Origin: an uncultured Prevotellaceae bacterium
GTDB taxonomy: Bacteria; Bacteroidota; Bacteroidia; Bacteroidales; UBA3663
Assembly: GCA_900319235.1 (NCBI GenBank)
Contig: ONNR01000006.1
Location: forward strand, 62,001 to 126,000
Length of the DNA stretch: 64,000 nucleotides
Reading direction: 5' to 3'
The notes under the pieces were generated by a model. The model was not told the DNA's origin and searched no databases. It saw nothing but the letters and a program-made list of their open reading frames with translations. Below are positions 1 through 8,587 of this stretch, piece by piece; position 1 is the first letter of the stretch; each line of letters begins with the position of its first letter. A program made the translations under genes and the position numbers.

Positions 1-1128
1 GTTGGGCACACCGCCATCGACATGGGCGATCTGGGTGCCGAGCTCAGCCATCTTGTTGACCTGGTCGACACGCTTGCCAGCGAGGAAGTTCAGGCCATCG
101 AGGTTCTCTTCGTCGGAAGGAACAACCACGGTGCGGTTGGGGTTCTTGATGGAGATGACGGTCTCGAAGATGGTGCGTTCGCCCTCCTGGATCCACTGGC
201 CCATAGAGTGCAGGTCGGTGGTGAAATCGACAGAAGCCGGGAAGATGCCCTTGTGGTCCTTGCCCTCAGACTCGCCGTAGAGCTGCTTCCACCATTCGGA
301 CATGTAATGGAGCTTGGGCTGATAGTTGACCAGAATCTCGGTCTTCTTGCCAAACTGATAGAGCGCGTTACGAACAGCAGCATACTGGGCAGCGGGGTTC
401 TCAGCATAAGGAACATCGACGCCAGTGGCCTTCTCCATATCCTGGGCGCCACGTACGAGGGCCTTGATGTCGTTGCCAGCAACGGCGATGGCGATGAGAC
501 CTACGGGAGTGAGCACAGAGAAACGACCTCCTACGTCATCGGGGATGACATACTTCTTGTAACCCTCCTTGGTAGCGAGGGTGCAGAGAGCGCCACGCTT
601 GGCATCAGTAACAGCCACGATGCGCTTCTGAGCCTCGGCCTTGCCAACCTTCTCTTCGAGCATGGTCTTGAGGATACGGAAGGTGAGGGCGGTCTCGGTG
701 GTGGTACCCGACTTGGAGATATTGATGATACCGAACTCCTTCTCTTTCAGGATGTCGAAGAGGTCGGCGAGGTAGTCCTCACCGATGTTGTTGCCGGCAT
801 AAACTACGATAGGATTCTTACGGGTGGTCTGGTAAGCATCGAAAGCGCTTGCCAAAGCCTCATTGACGGCGCGTGGGCCGAGATAGGAGCCACCGATGCC
901 AGCTACGACAACGACTTCGCACTTCTCGCGAAGGAGGTCGGCGGTAGCCTGAACGTCGTTGAGGAATTCTTCGGTGATGCTAGAGGGAAGGTGAACCCAA
1001 CCCAGGAAGTCGTTACCAGCACCCTTGCCGGACTCGAGGAGTTCGTTGCAAGCGGCGGTCTGAGCGGCGACGGTTGCCAATGTTCCAGCGGGAACAAAGC
1101 ATTGTGCTTTTTCGATTGATAGTTTCAT
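1..1128 (-). CDS. pgi: Glucose-6-phosphate isomerase, 3' end cut by window edge
   Basis: Interconverts glucose 6-phosphate and fructose 6-phosphate in cytosolic glycolysis/gluconeogenesis. Reading from the ATG at 1128 gives 376 codons starting [16 protein letters not shown], open to the left edge. The SIS-type sugar-binding loops are visible ([15 protein letters not shown] near residue 75; [17 protein letters not shown] near 135), followed by [15 protein letters not shown] and, further on, [10 protein letters not shown], all typical of bacterial Pgi. Usual length is about 445 residues, so roughly 70 residues lie outside the window. It is downstream of gpsA on the same strand, separated by a 275-base gap filled with hairpin repeats, so co-transcription is uncertain. 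Confidence 0.95.
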   Translation of the reverse strand, partial: MKLSIEKAQCFVPAGTLATVAAQTAACNELLESGKGAGNDFLGWVHLPSSITEEFLNDVQATADLLREKCEVVVVAGIGGSYLGPRAVNEALASAFDAYQTTRKNPIVVYAGNNIGEDYLADLFDILKEKEFGIINISKSGTTTETALTFRILKTMLEEKVGKAEAQKRIVAVTDAKRGALCTLATKEGYKKYVIPDDVGGRFSVLTPVGLIAIAVAGNDIKALVRGAQDMEKATGVDVPYAENPAAQYAAVRNALYQFGKKTEILVNYQPKLHYMSEWWKQLYGESEGKDHKGIFPASVDFTTDLHSMGQWIQEGERTIFETVISIKNPNRTVVVPSDEENLDGLNFLAGKRVDQVNKMAELGTQIAHVDGGVPN

Positions 1129-1173
1129 AATAGATATTATTTGTTGGTTATAAGGGGTTATCGAGGAGGTGGG

Positions 1174-1372
1174 GCGGCCATAGATGGCCGCGACGGGGAC
1201 ACGGAGAAGGCGCGATGGCATCGCGCCATACGGGACAAAGAGGGGACGACAGAGGGGACGATGGGCAGCCATACACGGCTGCCGACGGGGACAAAGGGGG
1301 ACGACAGCGGGGACAAAGGGCAGCCATACACGGCTGCCGACGGGGACAAAGGGGGACGACAGCGGGGACGAG
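1174..1372. repeat. Iterated hairpin repeats with co-varying arms
   Basis: The gap between gpsA and pgi is GC- and purine-rich and contains four hairpins joined by linkers of the type GGGGACAAAGGGG and GACGACAG. Hairpins: 1174-1191 (GCGGCCAT, loop AG, ATGGCCGC); 1209-1227 (GGCGCGAT, loop GGC, ATCGCGCC); 1264-1283 and 1319-1338 (GGCAGCC, 6-base loop, GGCTGCC). The last two sit in a 55-base direct repeat (1263-1317 and from 1318, identical for 52 bases). Arm sequences differ between hairpins yet pairing is perfect in each, so pairing rather than sequence seems to be kept. Short open frames across it are low-complexity and not credible genes. Confidence 0.85.
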
Positions 1373-1403
1373 GAGGGACGACCAGAGGGGCGCGGCGAGG
1401 GGG

Positions 1404-2408
1404 CTATCTCAGCATGTCGCTGAGGAGCTTGAACTCGACGAAGGGGGACATGCGCTTGTAGAGGATGTTGTAGACGCAGTCGACGATGGGGATCTGGATG
1501 CCGTACTTCTGGTTGATCTCCTTGATGCACTTGGTGCCGTAGTAGCCTTCGGCGACCATCTCCATCTCGAGCTGGGCGCTCTTGACGCTGTAACCCTTGC
1601 CGATCATGGCACCGAACATGTGATTGCGGGAGAAGCGGCTGTAAGCGGTAACCAGGAGGTCGCCGGTATAGACCGATTCGGAGATGTGGCGTGTGGGCTC
1701 ACGCGCAGGATCGATGCCATTGATGAAACGCTTCATCTCGCGCATGGCATTGGCCACAAGGACAGCCTGGAAGTTGTCGCCATACTTGAGACCCGAACAA
1801 ATACCAGAAGCGATGGCATAGATGTTCTTCAAGACGCCTGCAAACTGCACACCGATGACGTCCTCGCTGACGGTGGTGTGGACGTAGTGGTTCTGGAAGA
1901 AATCGGCTATCTCCTGCCCTATCTCCGTATTGGGGCAACCCACGGTGAGATAGGTGAGTCGCTCCCAAGCTACCTCCTCGGCATGAGAGGGTCCTGAAAG
2001 GGTGGCAAACTGCTCGGGCTTGAGCGAGAAGCGTTCGGTCAGGTACTGACTGATGGGAATGTTGAGGTCCTGGACGATACCCTTGATGATAGAGATGACC
2101 ATCTTGTCGGTGAACGACTCGGTGATCTTCTCGACATGCTGACGCAGATAGGGCGACGGCATACCGAAGATGACCATGTCGGAGTTGCGGATGGCTTCGT
2201 TGATATCGTCGGTGAAATGGATACGATCCAGATTGAAACGCACACTCGAAAGGTAGGTGGGATTGTGCCCCAACTGCTTGAATTCGGTGATCTTCTGCGG
2301 GTTGCGCATATACCACCAGATGTCGGCATCATTATCCTGGACAATCTTAGCGATAGCTGTACTCCAGGAGCCACTGCCGAGGATGGCTACAATACCGGGG
2401 ATATTCAT
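1404..2408 (-). CDS. gpsA: NAD(P)-dependent glycerol-3-phosphate dehydrogenase
   Basis: Cytosolic enzyme reducing dihydroxyacetone phosphate to sn-glycerol 3-phosphate for phospholipid synthesis. 334 residues from the ATG at 2408 ([20 protein letters not shown]); a TTG two codons upstream is the alternative. The N-terminal Rossmann motif GSGSWSTA, the central segment [15 protein letters not shown] (catalytic-region GPS-A-E signature), [19 protein letters not shown] with the conserved lysine, and [10 protein letters not shown] are as expected for GpsA, and the length is normal. It begins 7 bases after the lysS stop, so it is very probably translated from the lysS transcript. Confidence 0.95.
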   Translation of the reverse strand: MNIPGIVAILGSGSWSTAIAKIVQDNDADIWWYMRNPQKITEFKQLGHNPTYLSSVRFNLDRIHFTDDINEAIRNSDMVIFGMPSPYLRQHVEKITESFTDKMVISIIKGIVQDLNIPISQYLTERFSLKPEQFATLSGPSHAEEVAWERLTYLTVGCPNTEIGQEIADFFQNHYVHTTVSEDVIGVQFAGVLKNIYAIASGICSGLKYGDNFQAVLVANAMREMKRFINGIDPAREPTRHISESVYTGDLLVTAYSRFSRNHMFGAMIGKGYSVKSAQLEMEMVAEGYYGTKCIKEINQKYGIQIPIVDCVYNILYKRMSPFVEFKLLSDMLR

Positions 2409-2415
2409 AAGCAAA

Positions 2416-4212
2416 TCATTTAGCCGCAGCCTCGATCCATGCCTGGACGTCGGCCTGCGAAGGGTTCTGAAGTTCGCCGATGAGCGCCTTATACTTCTTC
2501 TTGATATCGATCATTTGCTGGAGGACCTTGCCAGGCTTTTCGTCGGCGAGGCTTTCGGTGGTGAGATAGCCGGCCTTCCAGAGCACAGCCACCCAATCCT
2601 CAGAAGGCACACCGAGGGCAAGGAACTTCTCGACGGGATCCCTGCGCTCGACCTTCTCGGGCTTCATGGTGGGGAACAGGAGCACCTCCTGGATGGTAGG
2701 CTGACCCGTCATCAGGATGCACAGGCGATCGATGCCGATGCCGATGCCCGATGTGGGCGGCATGCCATATTCGAGGGCGCGAACAAAGTCGTGGTCGATG
2801 ACCATAGCCTCGTCGTCACCCTTGGCAGCAAGCTTCATCTGATCGACGAAACGATTGTACTGATCGATGGGGTCGTTGAGCTCGGAATAGGCATTGGCCA
2901 GCTCCTTGCCATTGACCATCAGTTCGAAACGCTCGGTGAGACCGGGCTTCGAACGATGCATCTTGGTGAGCGGAGACATCTCGACCGGATAGTCGGTGAT
3001 GAACGTAGGCTGGATAAACGAGCCTTCGCAAGTCTCGCCAAAGATCTCGTCGATGAACTTGCCCTTGCCCATGGTGTCGGTGTCCTCGACGCCCAGTCGC
3101 TTGGCAATTTCGCGCATCTCGTCCTCAGACATGACAGAGAGGTCGTAGCCGGTCTTCTCACGAATGGCTTCGAGGATGGGCAGACGGCGATAGGGAGCCT
3201 TGAAGCTGACCATGTTGTCGCCAATCTTCACCTCAGTGGTGCCGTTGACAGCCAGACAGATGCGTTCGAGAAGGTTCTCGGTGAACGTCATCATCCAGTT
3301 GTAGTCCTTGTAGCTGACGTACAGCTCCATGCAGGTGAACTCGGGATTGTGGCTGCGGTCCATGCCCTCGTTGCGGAAGTTACGACCGATCTCATACACA
3401 CCTTCGAAACCTCCTACGATGAGACGCTTGAGGTAAAGCTCGGTGGCGATGCGGAGATAGAGGTCGATGTCGAGCGCATTGTGATGGGTGATGAACGGAC
3501 GAGCACTGGCACCACCGGCAATCTGCTGGAGGATTGGTGTCTCGACCTCGGTGTAACCAGCCTCGTCGAACACCTGACGCATGGTACGGATGACGGTGGC
3601 ACGCTTCTGGAACACGTCCTTCACGCCCTCGTTGACAATCAGGTCGAGGTAGCGCTGACGATAGCGCAGCTCGGGGTCGTTGAAGCCATCGTAGGCCACA
3701 CCATCCTTATACTTGACGATAGGCAGGGGACGGATGCTCTTGCTGAGCACCGTGAGACGCTGGCAATGTACGGAGATTTCGCCCGTCTGGGTACGGAAAA
3801 CGTAACCCTCGACACCTACGAAGTCGCCGATGTCGAGCAAACGCTTGAAGACAGTGTTGTACATCACCGTATCGTTGGGATCGGGGCACAGGGCATCGCG
3901 GCTCACATAGACCTGGATGCGGCCCTTGGAGTCCTGAAGCTCCATGAAGGCAGCCTTGCCCATGATACGACGGCTCATGATGCGACCTGCCACCGAGACA
4001 CAACGCGAATTGTCGGCATTGGCCGGGGTGGGCACTTCGACGCCCTCGTCGTTCAGCATCTTGGGCAGATCGACAAAATTCTCACGTATCTCGTCGGAAT
4101 AGCCGGTAACCACGTACTCGGCTGCCGGATAGGGTTCGATACCTAACTTGCGCAACTCTTCGAGCGAACTGCGTCGGATGATCTCCTGCTCGCTTAATTC
4201 TAAATTTACCAC
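2416..4212 (-). CDS. lysS: Class II lysyl-tRNA synthetase
   Basis: Charges tRNA-Lys. 598 residues from a GTG start (the reading VNLELSEQEIIRRSSLEELRKLGI matches the usual LysS N-terminus, and no ATG lies nearby upstream). N-terminal OB-fold anticodon-binding region (about residues 55-170, with the IQVYVSRD segment). Class II core: motif 1 near EVETPILQ, motif 2 FRNEGMDRSHNPEFTCMELY, motif 3 GIGIGIDRLCIL. A C-terminal tail of about 70 residues after motif 3 makes it slightly longer than E. coli LysS, as is common in Bacteroidetes. First gene of a lysS-gpsA unit behind a recognisable promoter. Confidence 0.97.
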   Translation of the reverse strand: MVNLELSEQEIIRRSSLEELRKLGIEPYPAAEYVVTGYSDEIRENFVDLPKMLNDEGVEVPTPANADNSRCVSVAGRIMSRRIMGKAAFMELQDSKGRIQVYVSRDALCPDPNDTVMYNTVFKRLLDIGDFVGVEGYVFRTQTGEISVHCQRLTVLSKSIRPLPIVKYKDGVAYDGFNDPELRYRQRYLDLIVNEGVKDVFQKRATVIRTMRQVFDEAGYTEVETPILQQIAGGASARPFITHHNALDIDLYLRIATELYLKRLIVGGFEGVYEIGRNFRNEGMDRSHNPEFTCMELYVSYKDYNWMMTFTENLLERICLAVNGTTEVKIGDNMVSFKAPYRRLPILEAIREKTGYDLSVMSEDEMREIAKRLGVEDTDTMGKGKFIDEIFGETCEGSFIQPTFITDYPVEMSPLTKMHRSKPGLTERFELMVNGKELANAYSELNDPIDQYNRFVDQMKLAAKGDDEAMVIDHDFVRALEYGMPPTSGIGIGIDRLCILMTGQPTIQEVLLFPTMKPEKVERRDPVEKFLALGVPSEDWVAVLWKAGYLTTESLADEKPGKVLQQMIDIKKKYKALIGELQNPSQADVQAWIEAAAK

Positions 4213-4267
4213 TGTAAGATATTTTCTATAAAAAATTTCACTTCCAAAAGATTCACATATATTGGTG

Positions 4268-4299
4268 CAAATATATTGAAAATTTTGAACAGAAACAAA
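4268..4299 (-). promoter_or_regulatory. Bacteroidetes-type promoter for lysS
   Basis: On the minus strand, TTTG (4299-4296), a 20-base spacer and TATATTTG (4275-4268) match the Bacteroidetes -33/-7 consensus TTTG-N19-21-TAnnTTTG. It lies 56 bases upstream of the lysS start codon. Confidence 0.8.
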
Positions 4300-4302
4300 A
4301 AT

Positions 4303-4330
4303 CGGCTCAAAATTTACAGTTTTTGAGCCG
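4303..4330 (-). terminator. Terminator of the cyuA-crp unit
   Basis: Perfect 10-bp inverted repeat (CGGCTCAAAA / TTTTGAGCCG, 8-base loop) followed on the minus strand by a T-rich run. It overlaps the last codons of the upstream crp-type gene and abuts the lysS -33 box, so the two units are tightly packed. Confidence 0.75.
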
Positions 4331-5012
4331 TTTTGTTGCCAACGAGGCTTTTTAAGCCATATCTATCTAACAATTTCAACCTTCCGTTTTCGGTTTCGAG
4401 AATGTGCTGACCCTCCATTGAAGCGACACAACGCCAGAAGGAAGGTTTGTCGAGCTGCATCATGTCGCACCAGTCGGATTCCTTCGCCTCGATGACCACC
4501 TCCTTGGCTGCACGTTCGGTGAACGCCAGCATCCAAGAAGCGAGCTTCAAGACGGGATCGGTCTCGCCCGAAAAGTCGATGGCCTTGTGCTGCTTCTGTG
4601 CACGGGTGCAGAGCATATTGAGCGTGTTGACGAGAGCGACATCGTTTTCCTGAAGGATACGGAGGAAATCCTTCTTCTTGAGCAGCATGATGCCCGTCTT
4701 TTCGGAGCAAGCGGTCATGGTGCTATGCACGCGGGTCTCGGCACCGAACAGATGATGGATAGAGAACGTGTAGGGGGCATCGAACATCTGCGTGATGCGA
4801 ACGCGCCGATTGAAGACAGGCGTCTCAACGCGCACCCTGCCCGAGAGGAGGAAGGTGGTGCCAGGGCAAGAATCGCCGCCACTGAGAATGACTTCGCCTA
4901 CCTTATAGGTGCGAAAATCGAAGGGAATGACCTCAAGGATATGAGTCATCTGATCGACGCTGACGCCCTGGAACATCGGCAACTGCATCAGCAGGTCATA
5001 CATGGAAGCCAT
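4314..5012 (-). CDS. Crp/Fnr-family transcriptional regulator
   Basis: 232 residues, start ATG at 5012 directly after the cyuA stop codon. The N-terminal half is a cyclic-nucleotide-binding-type beta roll (VGEVILSGGDSCPGTTFLLSGRVRVET, about residues 37-63). The C-terminal third is an atypical HTH-like segment (SDWCDMMQLDKPSFWRCVASMEGQHILETENGRLKL) where Crp proteins carry their DNA-binding winged helix. There is no Fnr-type N-terminal cysteine cluster. Transcription is coupled to the cysteine/serine-lyase gene just upstream, so regulation of sulfur amino-acid catabolism is a reasonable guess; the ligand is not known. Confidence 0.85.
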   Translation of the reverse strand: MASMYDLLMQLPMFQGVSVDQMTHILEVIPFDFRTYKVGEVILSGGDSCPGTTFLLSGRVRVETPVFNRRVRITQMFDAPYTFSIHHLFGAETRVHSTMTACSEKTGIMLLKKKDFLRILQENDVALVNTLNMLCTRAQKQHKAIDFSGETDPVLKLASWMLAFTERAAKEVVIEAKESDWCDMMQLDKPSFWRCVASMEGQHILETENGRLKLLDRYGLKSLVGNKTAQKL

Positions 5013-6317
5013 TTAGAAGAAGTGTTTGTCGGTCATAATATTCAAAACCACATTGTCAACCTCGAGCATTGCATCGCGACCGATGCTAGCCAGGTTGTCG
5101 ATGCACTTGTCAACATCGTCCTCGATGATGCCATCGGTGGAAGCGACATGGATATTCTCCATGGCCATCATTGCACTCTGGAAGGCGGAACTTACTGCCG
5201 AAGAAAGCTTGAGCACACAGGAAGGCTTGCAGCCGTCGCAGATCATTCCGGTGGCACCAGCCAGCTGGTTCTTGACGGCATAGGTGATCTGATCGTAGTT
5301 ACCACCCATCAGGTAAGTGATGCCGCAAGCTGCGCCGGTGGCAGCCAGCACACAGCTGCAGTGGGCCGACAGCTTGCCCAAGAGCTGACGGATATAGATA
5401 TTCACCAGGTTGCCGATGGCCAGGGCACGGATGGTCTTCGCCTCGGTACAGAGTGTCTCCTCGGCAAAAATCAGGATAGGAAGCGAGACGGTAATACCCT
5501 GATTGCCAGAACCGGAGTTGGTGGAAATGGGCACAGACACGCCACTCATACGGACGTCGCATGCTGCACACGTATAGCTGACGACACGGGGCATGGCATT
5601 CTGCCCCACCATACGAGACTCGAACTCACCCTTGAGCATCTTGCCGAGGTTGAGACCATAGTTGGCATCGGGCAAATAAGCCATCTCGGCGACCTTCTTG
5701 TTCATCTGGGCACCCTTCAACAGGAACTCGAGGGAATCGAGCGGACACTTGGTGGCGAACTCATAGATTTTGGCGATGGTCAGATCGGACTCATGCTTGC
5801 GGTCGTGTTCGGTAGCCAAGGAGCAACGTTCGTCGAAAAGCACCTCGTTGTCGCGCTTGACATAGACAACATTGGCGTAATCCTTGGCGATGATGACCTT
5901 GGCCTGATGGTCGCCGGCAATGGCCTTAACTTCGGCATAAACGACTTCGAACGTATTGCGTGCAGTAACCACCGACCAACGCTTGTCGGCCACGAACTGC
6001 CTGGCACGTGCGCAATCGTCGGGAGTGATGTCCTTCAACAATTCCAAGCCCAATTCAGGCTTGCCAGCCAACGAACCCAGGGCGATGGCGGCAGGTATAC
6101 CTACCATTCCACAGGCGTTGGGGACACCCACACCCATGGCAAACTTGATGATATAACTACTCAATTTGGCTTTCACCATGTCGGGTTCCTGGCCCAAGAC
6201 CTCACGCGCCTTGGCACAAGCCAAAGCCACCATCCTCGTCTCGTTGCCACCGATGGCTGGTAACACTTCCTTACGCAGAAGCTTCAGAATGTTTTGAATG
6301 TCGGTACGTGATAGCAT
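5013..6317 (-). CDS. cyuA: L-cysteine desulfidase / serine dehydratase alpha-like (CyuA, UPF0597 family)
   Basis: 434 residues. N-terminal ILKLLRKEVLPAIGGNETRMVALACAKAREVLG and the internal glycine-rich GSGNQGITVSLPI are hallmarks of the CyuA/YhaM (UPF0597) family, oxygen-sensitive [4Fe-4S] enzymes that degrade L-cysteine to pyruvate, ammonia and sulfide. Cysteines suited to cluster ligation occur in VSYTCAACDVRMSGV, in LAATGAACGITYLMGG and in MICDGCKPSC. Family length is about 430. It is the first gene of a two-gene unit with the Crp-type regulator. Confidence 0.88.
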   Translation of the reverse strand: MLSRTDIQNILKLLRKEVLPAIGGNETRMVALACAKAREVLGQEPDMVKAKLSSYIIKFAMGVGVPNACGMVGIPAAIALGSLAGKPELGLELLKDITPDDCARARQFVADKRWSVVTARNTFEVVYAEVKAIAGDHQAKVIIAKDYANVVYVKRDNEVLFDERCSLATEHDRKHESDLTIAKIYEFATKCPLDSLEFLLKGAQMNKKVAEMAYLPDANYGLNLGKMLKGEFESRMVGQNAMPRVVSYTCAACDVRMSGVSVPISTNSGSGNQGITVSLPILIFAEETLCTEAKTIRALAIGNLVNIYIRQLLGKLSAHCSCVLAATGAACGITYLMGGNYDQITYAVKNQLAGATGMICDGCKPSCVLKLSSAVSSAFQSAMMAMENIHVASTDGIIEDDVDKCIDNLASIGRDAMLEVDNVVLNIMTDKHFF

Positions 6318-6378
6318 GATATAGACAAAAATAAAGTCGCTGAAATGATATCAAGGATAATTAAGGATTTTTATGACG

Positions 6379-6410
6379 CAAAGGTATAGAAAAAAAGAAA
6401 CAAATGCAAG
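6379..6410 (-). promoter_or_regulatory. Promoter for cyuA-crp
   Basis: Minus strand: CTTG (6410-6407, near-consensus for TTTG), 20-base spacer, TACCTTTG (6386-6379), matching TAnnTTTG. It lies 62 bases upstream of the cyuA ATG. Confidence 0.65.
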
Positions 6411-6450
6411 AATTTAACTTAATTTATTACAATTTTAACATAAAAACGAC

Positions 6451-6478
6451 GACTGATCTATGAAATCATAGACCAGTC
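6451..6478 (-). terminator. Terminator at the end of recG
   Basis: 12-bp inverted repeat with one mismatch (GACTGATCTATG / CATAGACCAGTC, loop of 4) overlapping the recG stop codon and followed on the minus strand by a run of T residues. It ends the cstA-cstA-recG unit. Confidence 0.7.
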
Positions 6479-8587
6479 AACCTTTCCAGCGAACAATGTC
6501 TGCATCCTACGACGCAAAATGCCATTGGGTTGGGACTCGAGCATCGGGTCGGCTTCGACAATCTGCTTGGCCCAATTGCGAGCCGTCTCGAGAATCATAC
6601 CATCCTTGGCGAGCGAAGCAATCTTGAGGTCGAAAGCGAGGCCTGACTGCTGTGTGCCCTCAAGGTCACCAGGGCCACGGAGACGGAGGTCGGCCTCGGC
6701 AATCTCGAAGCCATCGGTGGTGCGGCACATCACGTCGATGCGCTGACGGGTGTCGCTCGACAACTTGTCGGACGTGACGAGGATGCAATAGGACTGTTCG
6801 GCACCACGACCGACACGACCACGCAGCTGGTGCAACTGACTGAGGCCAAAACGCTCGGCATTCTCGATGACCATGACCGAGGCATTGGGCACATTCACAC
6901 CCACCTCGATGACCGTGGTAGCCACCAGCACCTGGGCCTCGTTCTGTACAAAACGCTGCATGGCAGCATCCTTGTCCTTCGAACGCATGCGTCCGTGGAC
7001 CATCGCAACACGATACTCGGGCCCAAACGACCGCTGCGCATCGAGAAAGCCCTGCTCGACCGCCTTGTACTTGAGCTTCTCGTTCTCTTCGACAAGCGGA
7101 TAGACGATGTAGGCCTGATGGCCCTTGGCCAATTCGCCACGGATGGCACGCGTCAGTCCCATGCGCTGCGAATCCCATCGATGGATGGTGGCGATGGGCT
7201 TGCGACCAGGAGGCAATTCGTCGATGACACTGACATCGAGATCGCCATAGACCGTCATAGCCAAGGTGCGAGGAATGGGCGTAGCCGTCATTACCAGGAC
7301 ATGGGGTGGACGATGGTTCTTGGTCCACAGCTTGGAGCGCTGTTCGACACCAAAACGATGCTGTTCGTCGATGACCACCATGCCCAGGTTCTGGAACTTC
7401 ACATCGGGTTCGATCAGAGCATGGGTGCCGATGAGGATGTTGAGCTGACCATTTTCGAGCTGTTCGTGGATGAGACGACGATTCTTCTGCGTGGTGCTGC
7501 CTGTGAGCAGTGCCACCTTGATGCCGACGTGCTCCAACTGAGGACGGAGACTGTCGTAGTGCTGGGTGGCCAGAATCTCGGTGGGAGCCATCAGACAGGC
7601 CTGGAAGCCATTGTCGAGCGCCATGAGCATCGTCAAGGTGGCAACCATCGTCTTGCCAGAACCCACATCACCCTGGAGCAGACGGTTCATCTGCTTGCCA
7701 GAACCCACATCGGCACGAATCTCGCGAAGCACACGCTTCTGGGCGTTGGTGAGTTCGAAGGGGATGAGATTGTAGAAGTTGTTGAAATAATCGCCAATCC
7801 TGGAGAAATGGAAACCGCCATTGACCTGATGACGCATCTTGAACGAGCGCACCAGGTAGAGCTGCAGATAGAACAGTTCCTCGAACTTGAGACGGTACTG
7901 GGCGCGACGAAGATTGTCGGCATTGGCCGGGAAGTGGATCTGGCGGATGGCCTGGTTGTAGGGCATCAGCTTCTGCTGCTCGACGATGTAGGCAGGCAAG
8001 GTTTCAGGGAAGGGAGCGGGATTCTTCTGAAGATAGTTGAGGATAATGCGCTGGATGGTCTTGGAATTGACGCCGTAGCGCTTCATCTTCTCCGAGGTAT
8101 TGTACATACCATAGAGACCCGCCTTCGACTCGGGATCGTCGTCGGGTTTGACCGTCTCGATTTCGGGATGGGAGATGCTGTAGGTGCCATTGAACTCCTT
8201 CGGCTGGCCGAAAATCAGGTATTCCCTACCCTTCTGCACACTCGACTGGATGTATTTGATGCCATTGAACCAGATGCATTCGATGACACCCGTACCATCG
8301 GTGAAAAGCGCCTTCAGATGGTGCTGGGGACCTTTCATGCCGATGCCTTCTTCGGTGAAGAGCGTGAAGTGGCCGCGGAGCAGGATGAACGGCAATGTCG
8401 TGCCACTGCCCGGACTGGGATTCATGGCAGGGACATCGCAGATGCGATAGACCTTCGACTTATCGACATAGCGATAAGGGTAATAACCCAGCAGCTCCTC
8501 GATGGAATGCAGGTTGTATTCCTTTTCGAGGAGCTCGGCCTTTTTGGGCCCTACGCCGGGTATGTACTGAAGGTCGCTCAAAGGCAT
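6458..8587 (-). CDS. recG: ATP-dependent DNA helicase RecG
   Basis: 709 residues, full length for RecG, which remodels stalled forks and Holliday junctions. An N-terminal helix-hairpin-helix-like start (MPLSDLQYIPGVGPKKAELL) leads into the wedge OB-fold. The superfamily 2 core shows Walker A LLQGDVGSGKTMVA, the DEQH box (VVIDEQHRFGVEQR), motif III VMTATPIPRTLA and the C-terminal motif QLRGRVGRGAEQSYC. Its ATG overlaps the upstream cstA stop by one base (ATGA), implying translational coupling to a transporter gene rather than to DNA-repair genes. Confidence 0.96.
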   Translation of the reverse strand: MPLSDLQYIPGVGPKKAELLEKEYNLHSIEELLGYYPYRYVDKSKVYRICDVPAMNPSPGSGTTLPFILLRGHFTLFTEEGIGMKGPQHHLKALFTDGTGVIECIWFNGIKYIQSSVQKGREYLIFGQPKEFNGTYSISHPEIETVKPDDDPESKAGLYGMYNTSEKMKRYGVNSKTIQRIILNYLQKNPAPFPETLPAYIVEQQKLMPYNQAIRQIHFPANADNLRRAQYRLKFEELFYLQLYLVRSFKMRHQVNGGFHFSRIGDYFNNFYNLIPFELTNAQKRVLREIRADVGSGKQMNRLLQGDVGSGKTMVATLTMLMALDNGFQACLMAPTEILATQHYDSLRPQLEHVGIKVALLTGSTTQKNRRLIHEQLENGQLNILIGTHALIEPDVKFQNLGMVVIDEQHRFGVEQRSKLWTKNHRPPHVLVMTATPIPRTLAMTVYGDLDVSVIDELPPGRKPIATIHRWDSQRMGLTRAIRGELAKGHQAYIVYPLVEENEKLKYKAVEQGFLDAQRSFGPEYRVAMVHGRMRSKDKDAAMQRFVQNEAQVLVATTVIEVGVNVPNASVMVIENAERFGLSQLHQLRGRVGRGAEQSYCILVTSDKLSSDTRQRIDVMCRTTDGFEIAEADLRLRGPGDLEGTQQSGLAFDLKIASLAKDGMILETARNWAKQIVEADPMLESQPNGILRRRMQTLFAGKVDWSMIS

